From NCBI GenBank assembly GCA_016490735.1, contig JAEMWC010001189.1, forward strand, positions 170,626 to 234,625: a stretch of 64,000 nt of DNA, written 5' to 3'. Below are positions 11,261 through 22,166 of the stretch, piece by piece (positions within the stretch are counted from its first letter, which is position 1; each line of letters starts with the position of its first letter). A program made the position numbers and the translations under genes. Below the pieces are notes generated by a model. It was given only the letters and a program-made list of their open reading frames with translations, searched no databases and was not told the DNA's origin. The DNA is from Pachyseris speciosa. Its lineage: Eukaryota; Cnidaria; Anthozoa; Scleractinia; Pachyseridae.

Positions 11261-12294
11261 ACCCAAGAGAGTCGTTAGACTACGACTAGCTAGTAGTCTG
11301 CAGACAGACGGCTGCAGACATTGAATTTTCATAAACTTTACATATCAATTACTTTTATTTTTGTTTTAACACTTGCTTCACGTCCTAGAGATTTTGCAAG
11401 TTACCAAATGTAGATGTAGATGTAGATTTATCTTGAGGACAGTAAATTAAGCGAAACACGCGAGTGTGTGTGAAACGTGTCTCGCGACACGCGGGAAGGA
11501 AATGTTCTTGCGCGCACGTTTCGCTTGCCTTACTTTCCGAAAGAAAAATAAGGGACTACTCTTAGTTTAGGGAATCGTAATTTTGATCTCGTTCCAAAGT
11601 GGGAATTGAGTACGAAGTAAAAATTGAAAACTTAATCTTTTCGTTTTGCCAAAGAGATGAAGCTTCAGGTACTTATGGCGCCTTGGATCGGAAACAAAAC
11701 ACCTCGACTCACGGCTGCGTTAGGAAATATTGTTGTTGTTGTTGTTGTTGTTGTTGTTATTGTTATTGTTATTCCTTTTTTGTCTAATTAAAAACCACTT
11801 CTTTCTAATTAAAAAGGTACGTAATTGTCGATAGCACTATTTAATACACGTACAGCACTAGTCAGTGGTCCAGGATCTGCTACGATTGCTGAATTGCTTG
11901 TCCATCTTTGTTGCCTCGGTATTTTGTCGGCGTTTCCTTGACGTCGTACAGTACATGTGTGTCATGTTGTACGACTGATGAAAAAGTCCGCGAAACACAA
12001 GAGGCCGTATGTGACTCATATTCGATCGCTAAGTATTCCTCGGTTTTTCCACAGAGTGTTAAAAAAGCGTGCTAAAATCGATAAGAGCAAAATACAATCT
12101 AAAGCTTTCCTACCCTCACTAGATTCCAGGAATAATACCTGAGTTATTCTCGCAAATCATGGCGGCCATATTGGAGAAGAAAACAGAAACGGCGGCCATG
12201 TTGGATGCTGGTCACGAGAGCAAACGTTCCACTGCGCACACGATTGGTGTCGAAAATATACTATATCTCGTGATGTTTTGGCGTGCGCGACTTC

Positions 12295-12335
<41 letters not shown>

Positions 12336-13150
12336 CGAGGAGACCCCTTAGGGGTTAAATTTAAAAAACCCATCTCTCTTTACCCTACCCTCGCTAAGAC
12401 AACAAATCACGAAACTTATAGGTCTTAAATTTGTTGTAATGTTGGAATGAATTCCTCTTGGTGTGCGGTTAGGGACGGCCAGCAACTTCGAAAGTTTTAC
12501 TCTTCCTGAAGGGATCGGTTCGAATTGAGACCAACAGAAAATCCTGACTATAGTTAATTTTTGTCATCATTTTCATTTTCGTTATTGTGACCTCTTTTAT
12601 AACGTAAAACGAGTTCTAGAACCAAACTGGACCTGCATGGTTAGCAATGAAAAACGTAAATAAGGGCTATAGTATGATTTAGGGTCCAAAGCAGACCTTG
12701 CCCTTTAGCTTTTGCTCTGGAGTAGCTGCTCTGAGCACCGTCATATATCATTTAGCAAAGTTTTACTGAATCAACAAGTCTTAGCCGACGAAACTGTAGG
12801 CCGAGGTGGCTAAAATCAGGTGATATTAGTCAAGATTGAGCTCAATGCATACCAAGGCATGTTTTATTGAGTTTATTCTGGGAAAGCCACCACTTTTTCT
12901 CTGACACTAGCAATTACGTAATACTCAAAGGATATCAGTTGTGTACGTACGACGAATATTAAGAGTCAGCACATGACAATAATTAGACAGCGTTAGTTAC
13001 ATAATGTTGGATAATAGCTTAGGACATGGAAAATTCCACTTGAAAAAATGAAATAGTGGTAAATGTGCGTTTCACTATTGACAGTTTCGTTTATACTTTC
13101 CTCACGAGACGCTTTCATAGAGAGCTTAAAAGTTGCTCATTATAGAAGCA
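11261..13150. other. Intergenic, no gene seen
   Basis: Contains a (TTG)n/(TTA)n tract at 11730-11775 and two GCGGCCAT (YY1-like) motifs near 12162 and 12192. A short open frame starting at the first of these (12159-12428) resembles nothing recognisable. Confidence 0.5.
11730..11775. repeat. (TTG)n microsatellite
   Basis: About ten TTG units followed by a few TTATTG units. Confidence 0.9.
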
Positions 13151-13765
13151 ATAGGGGCTTTTAGCAACGACGACGCTAACGGCGAAAAAAAACGTCATTG
13201 TAATTTTTTCTTGATTATTCCACTTTGTTTAACTTTGAAAAAATCTGGCGAACATCTCAGGGAGTAATAAAATTACTATGAACGGCGTCAAAGTAAGGGA
13301 AAAGAAAGAACTTTCACCATCATGTGCTCACGTTCGTCATTTCGTGTTTCTGTTTTGCTGACGAGAGCAAAGAAATGTGACCAAAATGTAAAACGCACGT
13401 GTAGAGCCTTTGTCTTTGCTCATTATTGTTTTGTGGCATTCTTGTCGCCGTTTTCGTCCTCGTTGCTCAGACTCTGTAATAGGGAGTTTCAGCAACGAGA
13501 ACGGTAACGGCAACGAAAATGCCACAAAACAATAGGTTCAATTAGCAAAATCAATCGCTCTGCACGTGCACGTTTCACATTTGGTACATTTCTTACGTTA
13601 ATGCCTTTCATATTAATCTAGTCCCTTGGTTGTTCGTTAGCACATAATTTTCCAAGTTAAAAAACTTGAGATGACCGCGAAAGAGTTACAAAAACGGGAA
13701 GTTAGATTTTGAAACAACGTTTTCGTTGAAATCGCCGTCCTCGTTGCTAAAGCGCGATCCCTAAT
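13150..13765. mobile_element. Inverted MITE pair or composite
   Basis: The left part (13370-13475) reads as the reverse complement of the right part (13475-13600), sharing CAACGAGAACG-type ends, ATGCCACAAAACAATA and the GCACGTG block. Outer ends near 13152 (GGGGCTTTTAGCAACGACGA) and 13757 also resemble each other inverted. A third related segment follows at 13765-13970. Confidence 0.6.
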
Positions 13766-13989
13766 GACTACATGTACAGCGTCAACAACGAGAACGCCTC
13801 CAAAAGATAGGTTTAATGAGCAAAAACAATCGCTCTGTGCGTGTTTTACATTTTGCTATATTTCTTTGCTTTTGCCGTCCTCTTTAAAACAACATCGTGA
13901 AATACTGACTAATTTAAAGTTTGGTGGAGAACGAGAACGCATGACAGAATTTTTTTTTCTTTTACTTTAACGCCAGAACAGTTCACCAT

Positions 13990-14228
13990 GGGCCCGGTTG
14001 TTCGAAAGCCGATTAACCCTAATCCAAGATTAAAACTTAACCAAGGAGTTAATTTCTCTATCCACAGACGTTGCTAAACGCTGACGACCTGCAAAAGTTT
14101 AGATTAGAGAACTTCAATCCTGGAAAACAAAAAGCAGCAAAAGAAATTTTGATCCAAAAGTTAAAAACTGCAACCAAAGTATACGCTAATCCTGGACTAA
14201 GTTAATCGGCTTTCGAACAACCGGGCCC
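13990..14228. mobile_element. MITE, about 239 bp, GGGCCCGG termini
   Basis: Near-perfect terminal inverted repeats: GGGCCCGGTTGTTCGAAAGC at the left and its reverse complement at the right, extending about 30 bp. No clear target duplication. Confidence 0.8.
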
Positions 14229-14355
14229 AGCATTTTACAAGTTGAACAAGTCGCAAAAATCGCGAAAGAGCTGAAAGAGACACAATTACGAGAAGTTATT
14301 GTTTGAAAGTTTTCGCTGCCGTTGCCGTATTGAATGCTTAAGCAACCTAACATTA

Positions 14356-14840
14356 AGGCCCGTTTAAACGGTTTCCACATTTGCCCAACATTAATTCGTT
14401 CGACAAAATTTGAACGAATGTTGGGCAAATGTTGGAAGCAAAAACAAAGTTGTGCGGAGGCCGTTCAAACGGTTCCAACATTGCGCCAACAAAGGAACCA
14501 ACACTTTGAGAAATTCGATTGGGAGGAACTAAGAACTAGAAATCAGACTCTCCTGTCCAAATATTGATGTAAACATGCGTGTGCTCTGCAGTTGTGGAAC
14601 GGAGTGTTCAAACGGCTTCAACACTACTGAACATTTTCGAGAACAAAGGAATAGTTGAATCGATGATGAATTAAAGTTTTATATCGATTTAAATTTGATT
14701 CATCACGCTTTCAACAAGCTTACAACATTTCTATACGCTTTCAACAATGTTGAACGATCTGTTCAAACGTACCCGATATTTGGTTCAACAATGTGTTGAA
14801 CGCATGTTGAAGCAAATGTTGAAGCCGTTTAAATGGGCCT
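14356..14840. mobile_element. MITE, about 485 bp, TTA target duplication (PIF/Harbinger-like)
   Basis: The left end AGGCCCGTTTAAACGG and the right end CCGTTTAAATGGGCCT are inverted, flanked by TTA at 14353-14355 and 14841-14843. GTTCAAACG and CAACATT words recur inside. Confidence 0.7.
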
Positions 14841-14843
14841 TTA

Positions 14844-15076
14844 GGGCCGTTTACATGTATACGAGAGAAAATAAGCCAAGGCTTACTCTAGCCACGGCTT
14901 ACATAAGACGCGAACACCCTGTATAAATGGTACAAAATCTAAGTTCCCGGCTTTCTCAAGCTGCGGCTTACACTGGCCTAGGAGTTTTTATTCGTATCAG
15001 AAATATTTCCTTTCGCGTATTATGTAAGCCGCGGCCAGAGCAAGTCGCGACATATTTCCTCTCGTATAAACGGCCC
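14844..15076. mobile_element. MITE, about 233 bp, TA target duplication
   Basis: GGGCCGTTTACATGTATACG at the left and CTCGTATAAACGGCCC at the right are inverted, and flanking TA is present on both sides. It abuts the preceding MITE directly. Confidence 0.7.
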
Positions 15077-15294
15077 TATTATTAAAAACTTAACAAACTA
15101 CCCACCTCAACACATTAATTTCAATTAAAATAATGGCTATCGCCTTGGTTTTATCTAACGACGCGCTATTTCAGGGCTGTTCTAACTTTTCTTATTCTTG
15201 TAAAGAAACTTAGAAAAAATACAGGAAGAAAGGGGGACCGTCTTGAAAAACGGACTACTCTTGGTAGAGTTAAATTTAAGACTAGCGAGTAGAA

Positions 15295-15546
15295 TAGCCT
15301 GGAGCCAGGGCTGGCGCATCATGCACCAAGTCCCTTGTTTTGTTCCATTGTGTTTGGTTTATTGTATCGTTCTGGCTTATTGTTTGTCAATTGTTGGGTG
15401 CTTTGTGATGTCACGCATGATGCATGAACTTGGTATATAGTGCGCCTGCCGGACCAAGCATATGAACCTGACTTCTGGTACAAGGTCAAGGCCTTGCCGA
15501 GGTGCGGGTCAATTTGCCGCCAAGACTTTCCCTGGCTCCAGACTAT
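15295..15546. mobile_element. MITE, about 252 bp, CTGGAGCCAGGG ends
   Basis: ATAGCCTGGAGCCAGGG at the left and CCCTGGCTCCAGACTAT at the right are inverted with one mismatch. The inner part contains CATCATGCACCAAGT and its inverted relative. Confidence 0.7.
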
Positions 15547-15732
15547 TCTACATTCTTCTTGTTCCGGGTAAACCGTATGCTGTTAATTCTGCTGATGCTG
15601 TTACCGCCAGCACTCAAGTACATACTATATATTCCGTTCATTCCGAATGAATACCGTCTATTCCGGTTGTAAAAGATCGCGCTCTAAGTTATCCTTGTCA
15701 CGAAGTTTTCAGAGTCGATAAAAGGCTTTGTC

Positions 15733-16002
15733 GGGGTCACGGTCATAGTCACAGTCACAGTCACTGCCACTGCCACTGTCACTACCGCTGCAACTGTCAT
15801 TGTCACTGTTAATGTCACTATCATTGTCACTGTCATTTTCATTTTCATTTTCATTTTCATTTTCATTTTCATTTTCATTTGTCACAGTCACTGTCACTGT
15901 CGCTATCATGGTCACTATCGCCGTCAATGTCACTGTTAATGTCATTGTCACTGTCACTCTCCTTGTCGTTGTCATTGTCAATGTCAATGTCACTGTTACT
16001 GG
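15733..16002. repeat. TGTCAC-type hexanucleotide and (ATTTTC)n tract
   Basis: Degenerate (TGTCAC)n with an inner pure (ATTTTC)n block at 15834-15880. Long open frames on both strands (DSDSDND-, SLSLSLS-, MKMKMK-like) are translations of this repeat. Confidence 0.9.
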
Positions 16003-16099
16003 CAAGGGGTGGATCCAGAAAATCCAGAAAGAGGGGGACCGAACAAATAAATAAAACCGCCTGCATGCTACATGCTTGGGCCCTAGGGACTGACGGAAA

Positions 16100-16700
16100 C
16101 GGGGCAACAAGAACTATGTTGTTTGACTATTGTAAAGCGTTCAACTTTATTGATCATAGTATTCTGATTAACAAGCTATGTAGGTTAGATATTCCCCGTA
16201 GTGTTTTATATTGGATTATAGATTTCCTTTCGAACCGATTCCAACGGATTAAGTTAGCAAAGGGCTGTTACTCCGAATGGGGACCAGTCCCGGCTCCGGG
16301 GTTCCGCAGTGCACCAAATTGGGCCCGTGGTTATTCATCCCATTTATCAACGATCTAGATATTAATTCACAATATCTATGGAAATTTGTCGATGATACTA
16401 CAGCCTCGGAGATAGTTCCGAAGGGAAATGCTAGCAACGCTCAGGATTTGACCGATCAAATAATCGAGTGGTCTCACGAAAATAGGGTTGTCCTTAACCC
16501 CGATAAGTGCAAAGAAATTAGAATTTCGTTCACCCATAAACCTGAGCAATTCCATGCCATAACCATCGATGGCAAAGAACTTGAAGTGGTCAAGAGTACG
16601 AAGTTATTAGGCTTAACAATAAGTAACAACCTGAACTGGAACGCACATGTGAACGAGGTAGTCAAGAAAGCTAGAAAAAAATTATATTTTCTAGTCCAGC
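16100..16700 (+). pseudogene. Reverse-transcriptase fragment, frameshifted
   Basis: Two overlapping frames (to about 16358, and 16277-16700) together cover RT motifs from the first catalytic Asp region through FVDDT to the thumb. The same frame resumes at 18218 after the inserted element, showing the RT was intact over that junction before the insertion. Confidence 0.8.
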
Positions 16701-17556
16701 TTAACCCATTGGCACCCGTGCCGGCCAAAACCGGCCGTAAAAAACTCCCATGCTTCAAAACATTGCAACTTTCTCAATCGCACGAATATTGCCTTAACTA
16801 TTAGTTGTGAGCACGAAATGGAATGCCCTTTAGATTTGGATATCCAATAAATGCAAGAAACGTAGCGATTTTTACCAAATATGGCCTTTTGAGTTTGGAC
16901 AAGAACGAAACTGACCGTTTTTAACGTCAAAGAGAAACGACAAAAATGCCCCTTTTTGCCTTCATGTTTTTTAAGGAAATCAGCACCGAAAAACCAAACT
17001 TCAACCATCATAACGACATTCAGTCCTTTTTCTAGCTTAGAAATGACTTTTTTTGTTCATATTCTTCTCCCGAGCGTAGATACAGCCTTTCGTTCCAGTG
17101 CATTCGGGCCTTTCCGCCATTTTCAACATCTAGACCACATTGCATGCTGGGAAATGACAAGAATTTTTGACAGCAACCGTTCCTTCTCCCAATTCTTTCA
17201 CATATAAACTAAGTCTACAGCCACTGCGACCTACTGCCAAAAATTCCTGCTTGTGGTCATCTTCAGTACTCAGAAATTCCAAAATATGTGGCGGTAGGTC
17301 GAGAAATTCATCAATAGTCGAGTCCCAAAGGTACTAAGTGTTCGACCGGCCAAATTCCCAGTTCGTCGAGTAACAAGCCAAATTCAACAACAAAGTACAT
17401 CACCTTGCTCGATTCTTTGAGAAAGTGGACTCTTAGCTACCGTCACGCTTAATGATGCTCATCAGGCAGCCGCTAAAGATGAAAAATGGCTGTAAATTTA
17501 GCAGAAATCGCAAGCAAACCGAACTTGGGCCATTGTTGTCGCTTCACGGATAAAAA

Positions 17557-17664
17557 ATACATACATACATACATACATACATACATACATACATACATAC
17601 ATACATACATACATACATACATACATACATACATACATACATACATACATACATACATACATAC
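17557..17664. repeat. (ATAC)27 microsatellite
   Basis: 27 uninterrupted ATAC units. Confidence 0.98.
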
Positions 17665-17933
17665 TTATCCTCTCCCCGTCGGGGCTTTTCAGGGATAGTT
17701 TACATCACTGGCCGGGGGACTTGACCAGACTGCTAGTGCAGTTTACAATTAATGAAGTAACTAATGAGTGCCCCCGTAATGTAGATATTTAGGACAGACA
17801 CTAGGGGTGGTCACAGCCTAGTGGTTTTTTTACGTCCCACAGAATCAGATTAAGTGAAAGTACTGTGAGACGGGGCCTACGGTTTATTGTCCTTATCCGA
17901 GAAGACTAGAAAGTCTAACCATTTGCAGATGTC

Positions 17934-17967
<34 letters not shown>

Positions 17968-17984
17968 TAAGACCCTGAGTGTTG

Positions 17985-18054
17985 GTCCGGTCGGGGTTAG
18001 AACCCGCGACCTCCCGCATGATAGTCCGGTGCTCTACCACTGAGCTAACCGGTC
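17985..18054 (-). repeat. tRNA-like segment of an interspersed repeat
   Basis: On the minus strand the 70 nt show a 7-bp acceptor stem with one mismatch, the D-arm GCTCAGTGGTAGAGC and the T-arm GCGGGTTCTAACCCCGA. The anticodon stem is broken (two non-pairs in CCGGA/GCGGG), so this is a tRNA-derived promoter module rather than a working tRNA gene. Confidence 0.6.
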
Positions 18055-18949
18055 TGCGGCTACGTCAAAATGACGTTTTCAGAAACCTTGAGCCTCAAGT
18101 GGCTTAGGACAGCAGCACTTTTCCCTGGTAGTTCAAATAAAGAGTCACGAATTGCTATTCATCGTTTATAGGTGGAAAATCACTCCGAAAATTTAAAAAC
18201 AGCCGATAGTCAATGGGTTAAAAGAGCTCAATTACCCCCTTCAGAGTTAGTTCTGTTCCACAAATTGTGCGTTCGATCTTCTGTAGACTACGATGTGCCA
18301 GTTTTCTACAATGCGTTGCCGCGGTACTTAAAAAATGGGCTCGTGCGCATCGAATAAAGGGCGCTTTCGATAATCTTGCCCAGCTTGAGCTAAATAGTGC
18401 TTGCATTTTTTTTTTGGCATAACGCCTATAGCTGAGCACCATAGTCTGTTATAATTATGCAGTAGACTGTTTGACGAAGTGGTTTCGAATCCCAATCATA
18501 AACTAAACAGCTTACTACCACCATTGAACAACGTCAAGTACAAACTCAGAAATCATCGTACTCTTGCCTTGCCCCGTGTAAAAACAAACAGAGCAAATAA
18601 CTCGTTTGTCTACGCAATGACCCGCCAATAATTCCAGAATGCTTTTATAGATTTGTCAAAAGATCGATTACTATTTTAGATTCGTTTTTTCGAATTAAAT
18701 TATTATTGATAATATTATATAATATGCCTGTGAATTTTTAAATTTGTAAACTTGTTTGTTGTAAAATTGCTTAATTCAGCCCTTAGGCTGCAATGTGATT
18801 TTGAAATAAACCATTCCATTCCATTCCATGTTGCACAATATTACTTAAAAGTCGGTTGGTCAATGAAGCTTTTTTTTTTTTAAACTACATAAAAAAGGGG
18901 GTCGCGGCCCCACCCCTAAATCTGCCACTCTGTCACTGTCATTGCCATT

Positions 18950-19875
18950 ATTGCAAATTGTTATTTGCGTTGTAACACGCGTGGAAACTATAATCGAAAG
19001 CCACATAGGGCTCAGAACAGCGTAACCTATGTCGCTTTACAAGAACTTAACTCCTTATAAAACATCTTTCAAAATTATCGTTATCATTATTTCTGCGCAC
19101 GCGCCTTTTGTTTACAATCTCGTACACAGCCTCTTCGTTCCCATTGACCAGCAGCAAATATATATTTGAACTTCCGCTGAATTAAGGTGGGACTTAACGT
19201 GAACTGAAGTGTAATTATAAAGGGTTTTGAAGAAGGGATTAAGATGGTGAAAAAATGTTTTGAAACGCTACCAGTTAGTCGACACCCTACAAGGGCACTG
19301 CAGGTTGCTGGGGAACTGTTTTGGTGTCCATCTACTAATCAGTTTAAACTTCAAATTCCAATTTTAAACCTTCATTAACTCATCAATATTTCCTATTTAA
19401 CTCAATTTAACTAAATAAATCCTTTTAGGAAGACTATCTCTTCCCACATCTATCCAAAAATCACCAAACAAGTTCACAAAATATCCCACAACACAGTTTC
19501 GTGGGATGAGCAAAGGGATGTTTAATTGCTTGAAACGCGAACGAGATGTTAATGTCAAATCCACGTTAAGCGACGCAAAACGGTGTTCAGGTCCCGCCTT
19601 AAATAGATTGTATTCTTTGAAAGGTACCAATCAAAATCCTAAACCTGAGGAATCTTTCAAGAGTCACTCGTTTCTCCAAGCGTGCGCAGTAAGTATCGAA
19701 GAAGCGAGGTCCGAGATTTCTGTGGTCTGGGGATATTGACGACACTTAGAATAATTATCATTCTAGCTTACGGTTATAAGCTAATTGCATTGCTAAATGA
19801 TCTCCGTTTAATTTTATTTTATTATATTAATATGGGATCGAAGAATGCTCTTTAGGAAATTTTATAATTAATGCA
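18950..19875. other. Intergenic, no gene seen
   Basis: No recognisable coding exon. Near 19680-19740 a GCGCAGTAAG...GGATATTGA phrase recurs in altered form near 33376-33440, so it is probably an old repeat. Confidence 0.45.
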
Positions 19876-19877
19876 TA

Positions 19878-19883
19878 TTATTA

Positions 19884-19914
<31 letters not shown>

Positions 19915-19922
19915 TTTATTTT
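19878..19922. repeat. (TTA)n(TTTA)n microsatellite
   Basis: Consecutive TTA units passing into TTTA units, directly next to the discoidin pseudo-exon. Confidence 0.9.
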
Positions 19923-20065
19923 TTGAACGACAACCATACAGCTCAACTCGCAAAGATATGCTGTTGGTCCACGACATCACGGAGAAGCGCACAAATTTGG
20001 CAACAAAACTTTGACGATAACACGTGTGATACGATTGTGTCACGATTGGAATTTCCTGAAAACAC
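19912..20065 (-). pseudogene. Frameshifted terminal exon of an F5/8 type C (discoidin) domain gene
   Basis: After the acceptor CTTGCAG the minus strand reads VFSGNSNRDTIVSHVLSS, the start of the last discoidin exon. A one-base excess follows compared with the copy at 33952-34092, and the next frame then gives FVAKFVRFSVMSW and LRVELYGC. The upstream intron sequence (to about 20175) also matches that of the intact copy, so this is a DNA duplication, not a retrocopy. Confidence 0.75.
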
Positions 20066-20336
20066 CTGCAAGAAGAGATAAATTTTTTTGAAACAATAAG
20101 AAATCAGCGCCCATCCATTGACCAAAAAGCTCGCTACGTCTGACACTAAATCCACAGACTGAGGCAGACCGTAATTTTTCTGGACTGTCAGACGCACACT
20201 CGGAAAAAGAAATTCCGAGTTCTCAACAAAGGAGTCGATCGAACCCATGATCTTCTAGTTCGGATTTTGTACCACTGAGCCGTGGCAGGTGAATCATTGG
20301 AACAGAAAACACTTATATGAGTTAGAAAATCCCTCC

Positions 20337-20575
20337 CCCCGCACCCCCATTCAATGTCATTCTAGAAGGCTAAAGTCCCATAGTTTTCCAACACTGAGCT
20401 GAGGCGCGGGGAAATTTTAAACACAATAAGTCCAACGTTGCAACCTCGGTTATTTGATTTGGACAATTTCCCTCCGCATCCCCATTCAATGTTGCTCTAC
20501 AAAGTTTACTCCCATAGTTTTCCAACATTGAGCGGGGGCGCGGGGAATTTTCCAAGACAATAAGTCCAAGGTCCA
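20337..20575. repeat. Two diverged tandem copies, about 135 bp
   Basis: CCCATAGTTTTCCAACA, GCGCGGGGAA and CAATAAGTCCAA recur at the same spacing, 135 bp apart. Confidence 0.75.
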
Positions 20576-20589
20576 TGGTCCAAGGTCCA

Positions 20590-21725
20590 AATGCTCTTTA
20601 TACTGCTGGAATCTGATAGGTGGTATTTGTGCTTTGACAGTAATTAAGAATTTGCGTTTCACACCGGCGGCAAAAAGCGTAAATTGCATAATTACTGATG
20701 TCAGAAGCCTGTAGTTTCCCCGTGACAGTCCTGTATGTTAACAAAAACAAAATCAACCGTATTTTGATTTTGGAGTGCGTATTAGTTCGGCTGTAGCGGC
20801 CACACGCACGCTTTGTACGTAGATATTACGAGAATGCCGTCTCATTGCAAAATGTGGGAATTTCAAGCTTCTTTTCGGTTGTAGAACAAAGCAGTGAATC
20901 AACTATTCAAGTCAAATTTTCATACAAGTGAGTATATTTCGCTTGCGTGCGTTCCAACTTTCGAAAAATCACAACCAATCAAGTGTATATTGCTTTTTAT
21001 CCCTTTAAAAGGCATAGAAATCCTTGCCATTTGACTGTGCGAATCTAGTTCCTGTGAGAAATTTACAGTGCATTCAAATATGCTACGAGCCGGTCAAAGA
21101 CGCGACTGTGTATTTCTGGGGGATACATTAAACCCCAAAATTCATTATGTTGATTGAAAACTATAAGTATAATTCGTGCATCGATATTACAATCTAAGGC
21201 TATGAAAGCAAAGAGAGGTGGAGCAGTTAATGTGATCATCTCAGTTCGTGACACATGACCGCTCAGGCCAAGAGTCAGATTTCAAAGGATAGCTCAAGCT
21301 ATACGAAAGGCAGAAACTAATATTTCCTTCAAATACTGCATCCCACGTAAACGCCAACAGGCGTCTTGTTCCGTTAATTTGCATGCATCGAGTTCTTACA
21401 GTAGAGCAAGAAAATGTAGAAAATGCTGCTTTCGGTGGCTTTTCCTTATCCTAAGTGCTATCTCAGGATCAATATCAGAAAAGTATTCCAATTTAACGTA
21501 TTAACACTAATTTTGAGTAAATGACAAAAAATTAAAATTTACCTCTCATCAATTATCAAAGAAACCGTACGAAAGTTCAGGTATATCTTGTTCTTTCCTA
21601 CGAAACTTTCGTCCCATATCAAGGAAATCGTTTTTTTCTTCGATCTACGAACCTTTATCTTAAGACAATAAAGGTGATCAATATTCGTTTCATTTTTAGT
21701 GAGTGGCAGCTGCTGTTTTTAATTT
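20590..21725. other. Intergenic, nothing recognised
   Basis: No coding exon, tRNA or clear terminal repeats seen. Confidence 0.4.
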
Positions 21726-21727
21726 CA

Positions 21728-21772
21728 GTCGAACCTCGATTATCCGGACGTCTCCATTATCCGGACCATTTC
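21728..21772 (+). mobile_element. Possible pogo/Tigger-type transposon end
   Basis: CAGTCGAACCTCGATTATCC is the classic terminus of pogo-like elements. A weak inverted partner (GGATAATCGACGTCTTACTG) is at 32293-32312, too far and too altered to pair with confidence. Confidence 0.35.
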
Positions 21773-22166
21773 CCCTGGTCCCATCATTTTCGAGAATATT
21801 AATACGGGTAATATATATATTTAGCCAAGCTTAAAAGCGGAGCTCCAAAAGCATTCTTTTTCTGCTGGCATTTAGTTATAGTGTGCTTGTCATATCACCC
21901 ATCTGACCTCACTCAAGCTACAGACCCAATGGTGTAAAAAATGGTATGGAAAGGTGATCTGAGCCAGTGTCATAGTGGATTTGGACCCCCCGCAGATTTG
22001 CACCCTCCAGTCGAGATCTGCTTGTGGATCAGATTGGGACCCCTAGTCCAGAACTGCTAGCAGATATGAACTCCCTTTTACGGATTTGGACTCCAACCCC
22101 TCCTAAAAACAAGCGTTCTATTGAGTAAGGTAATAAAAATTCCTTTGCAAATTGAGTTTGGAGATG

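Larger units (their letters stand above)
16705..18217. mobile_element. 1.5-kb non-autonomous element with TTAA target duplication (piggyBac-like)
   Basis: Flanked by TTAA at 16701-16704 and 18218-18221. Ends are inverted: CCCATTG at the left and CAATGGG at the right. Removing the element and one TTAA rejoins the LINE reading frame exactly (FLVQL + KRAQLPPSEL). No transposase frame was seen inside. It carries an (ATAC)27 tract and a tRNA-like segment. TTAA specificity and CCC ends suggest the piggyBac superfamily; this is inference. Confidence 0.8.
16072..18835 (+). mobile_element. 5'-truncated, dead non-LTR retrotransposon (CR1/L2/jockey-type RT)
   Basis: Reverse-transcriptase blocks appear in order: LFDYCKAFNFIDHSIL near 16120-16165, GVPQCTKLGPWLF near 16296, FVDDT near 16387, and KLLGLTISNNLNW near 16603. 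After a large insertion come LPPSELVLFHKLCVR near 18237 and a C-terminal KLRNHRTLALPRVKTNR segment near 18546-18590. A one-base frameshift near 16276-16290 and later stops make it inactive. The conserved Gly of VPQG reads Cys. The 3' end carries a short (ATTCC)n tail at 18811-18830. Confidence 0.85.

Noticed and set aside
12159..12428. 89-codon frame starting in ATGGCGGCC
   Set aside because: No recognisable domain; the start coincides with a YY1-like motif, which is common upstream of genes and repeats, and no exon structure follows.
15684..16110. Repetitive proteins (NENENEN, DSDSDN, MKMKMK, SLSLSL)
   Set aside because: All are readings of the TGTCAC/ATTTTC hexanucleotide repeat; no conserved ends or splice context.
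17473..17698. Open frames rich in YVCM/YIHT at the ATAC tract
   Set aside because: Translation of (ATAC)27.
17985..18054. Functional tRNA gene
   Set aside because: The anticodon stem has two non-pairs and the segment lies in a transposon.
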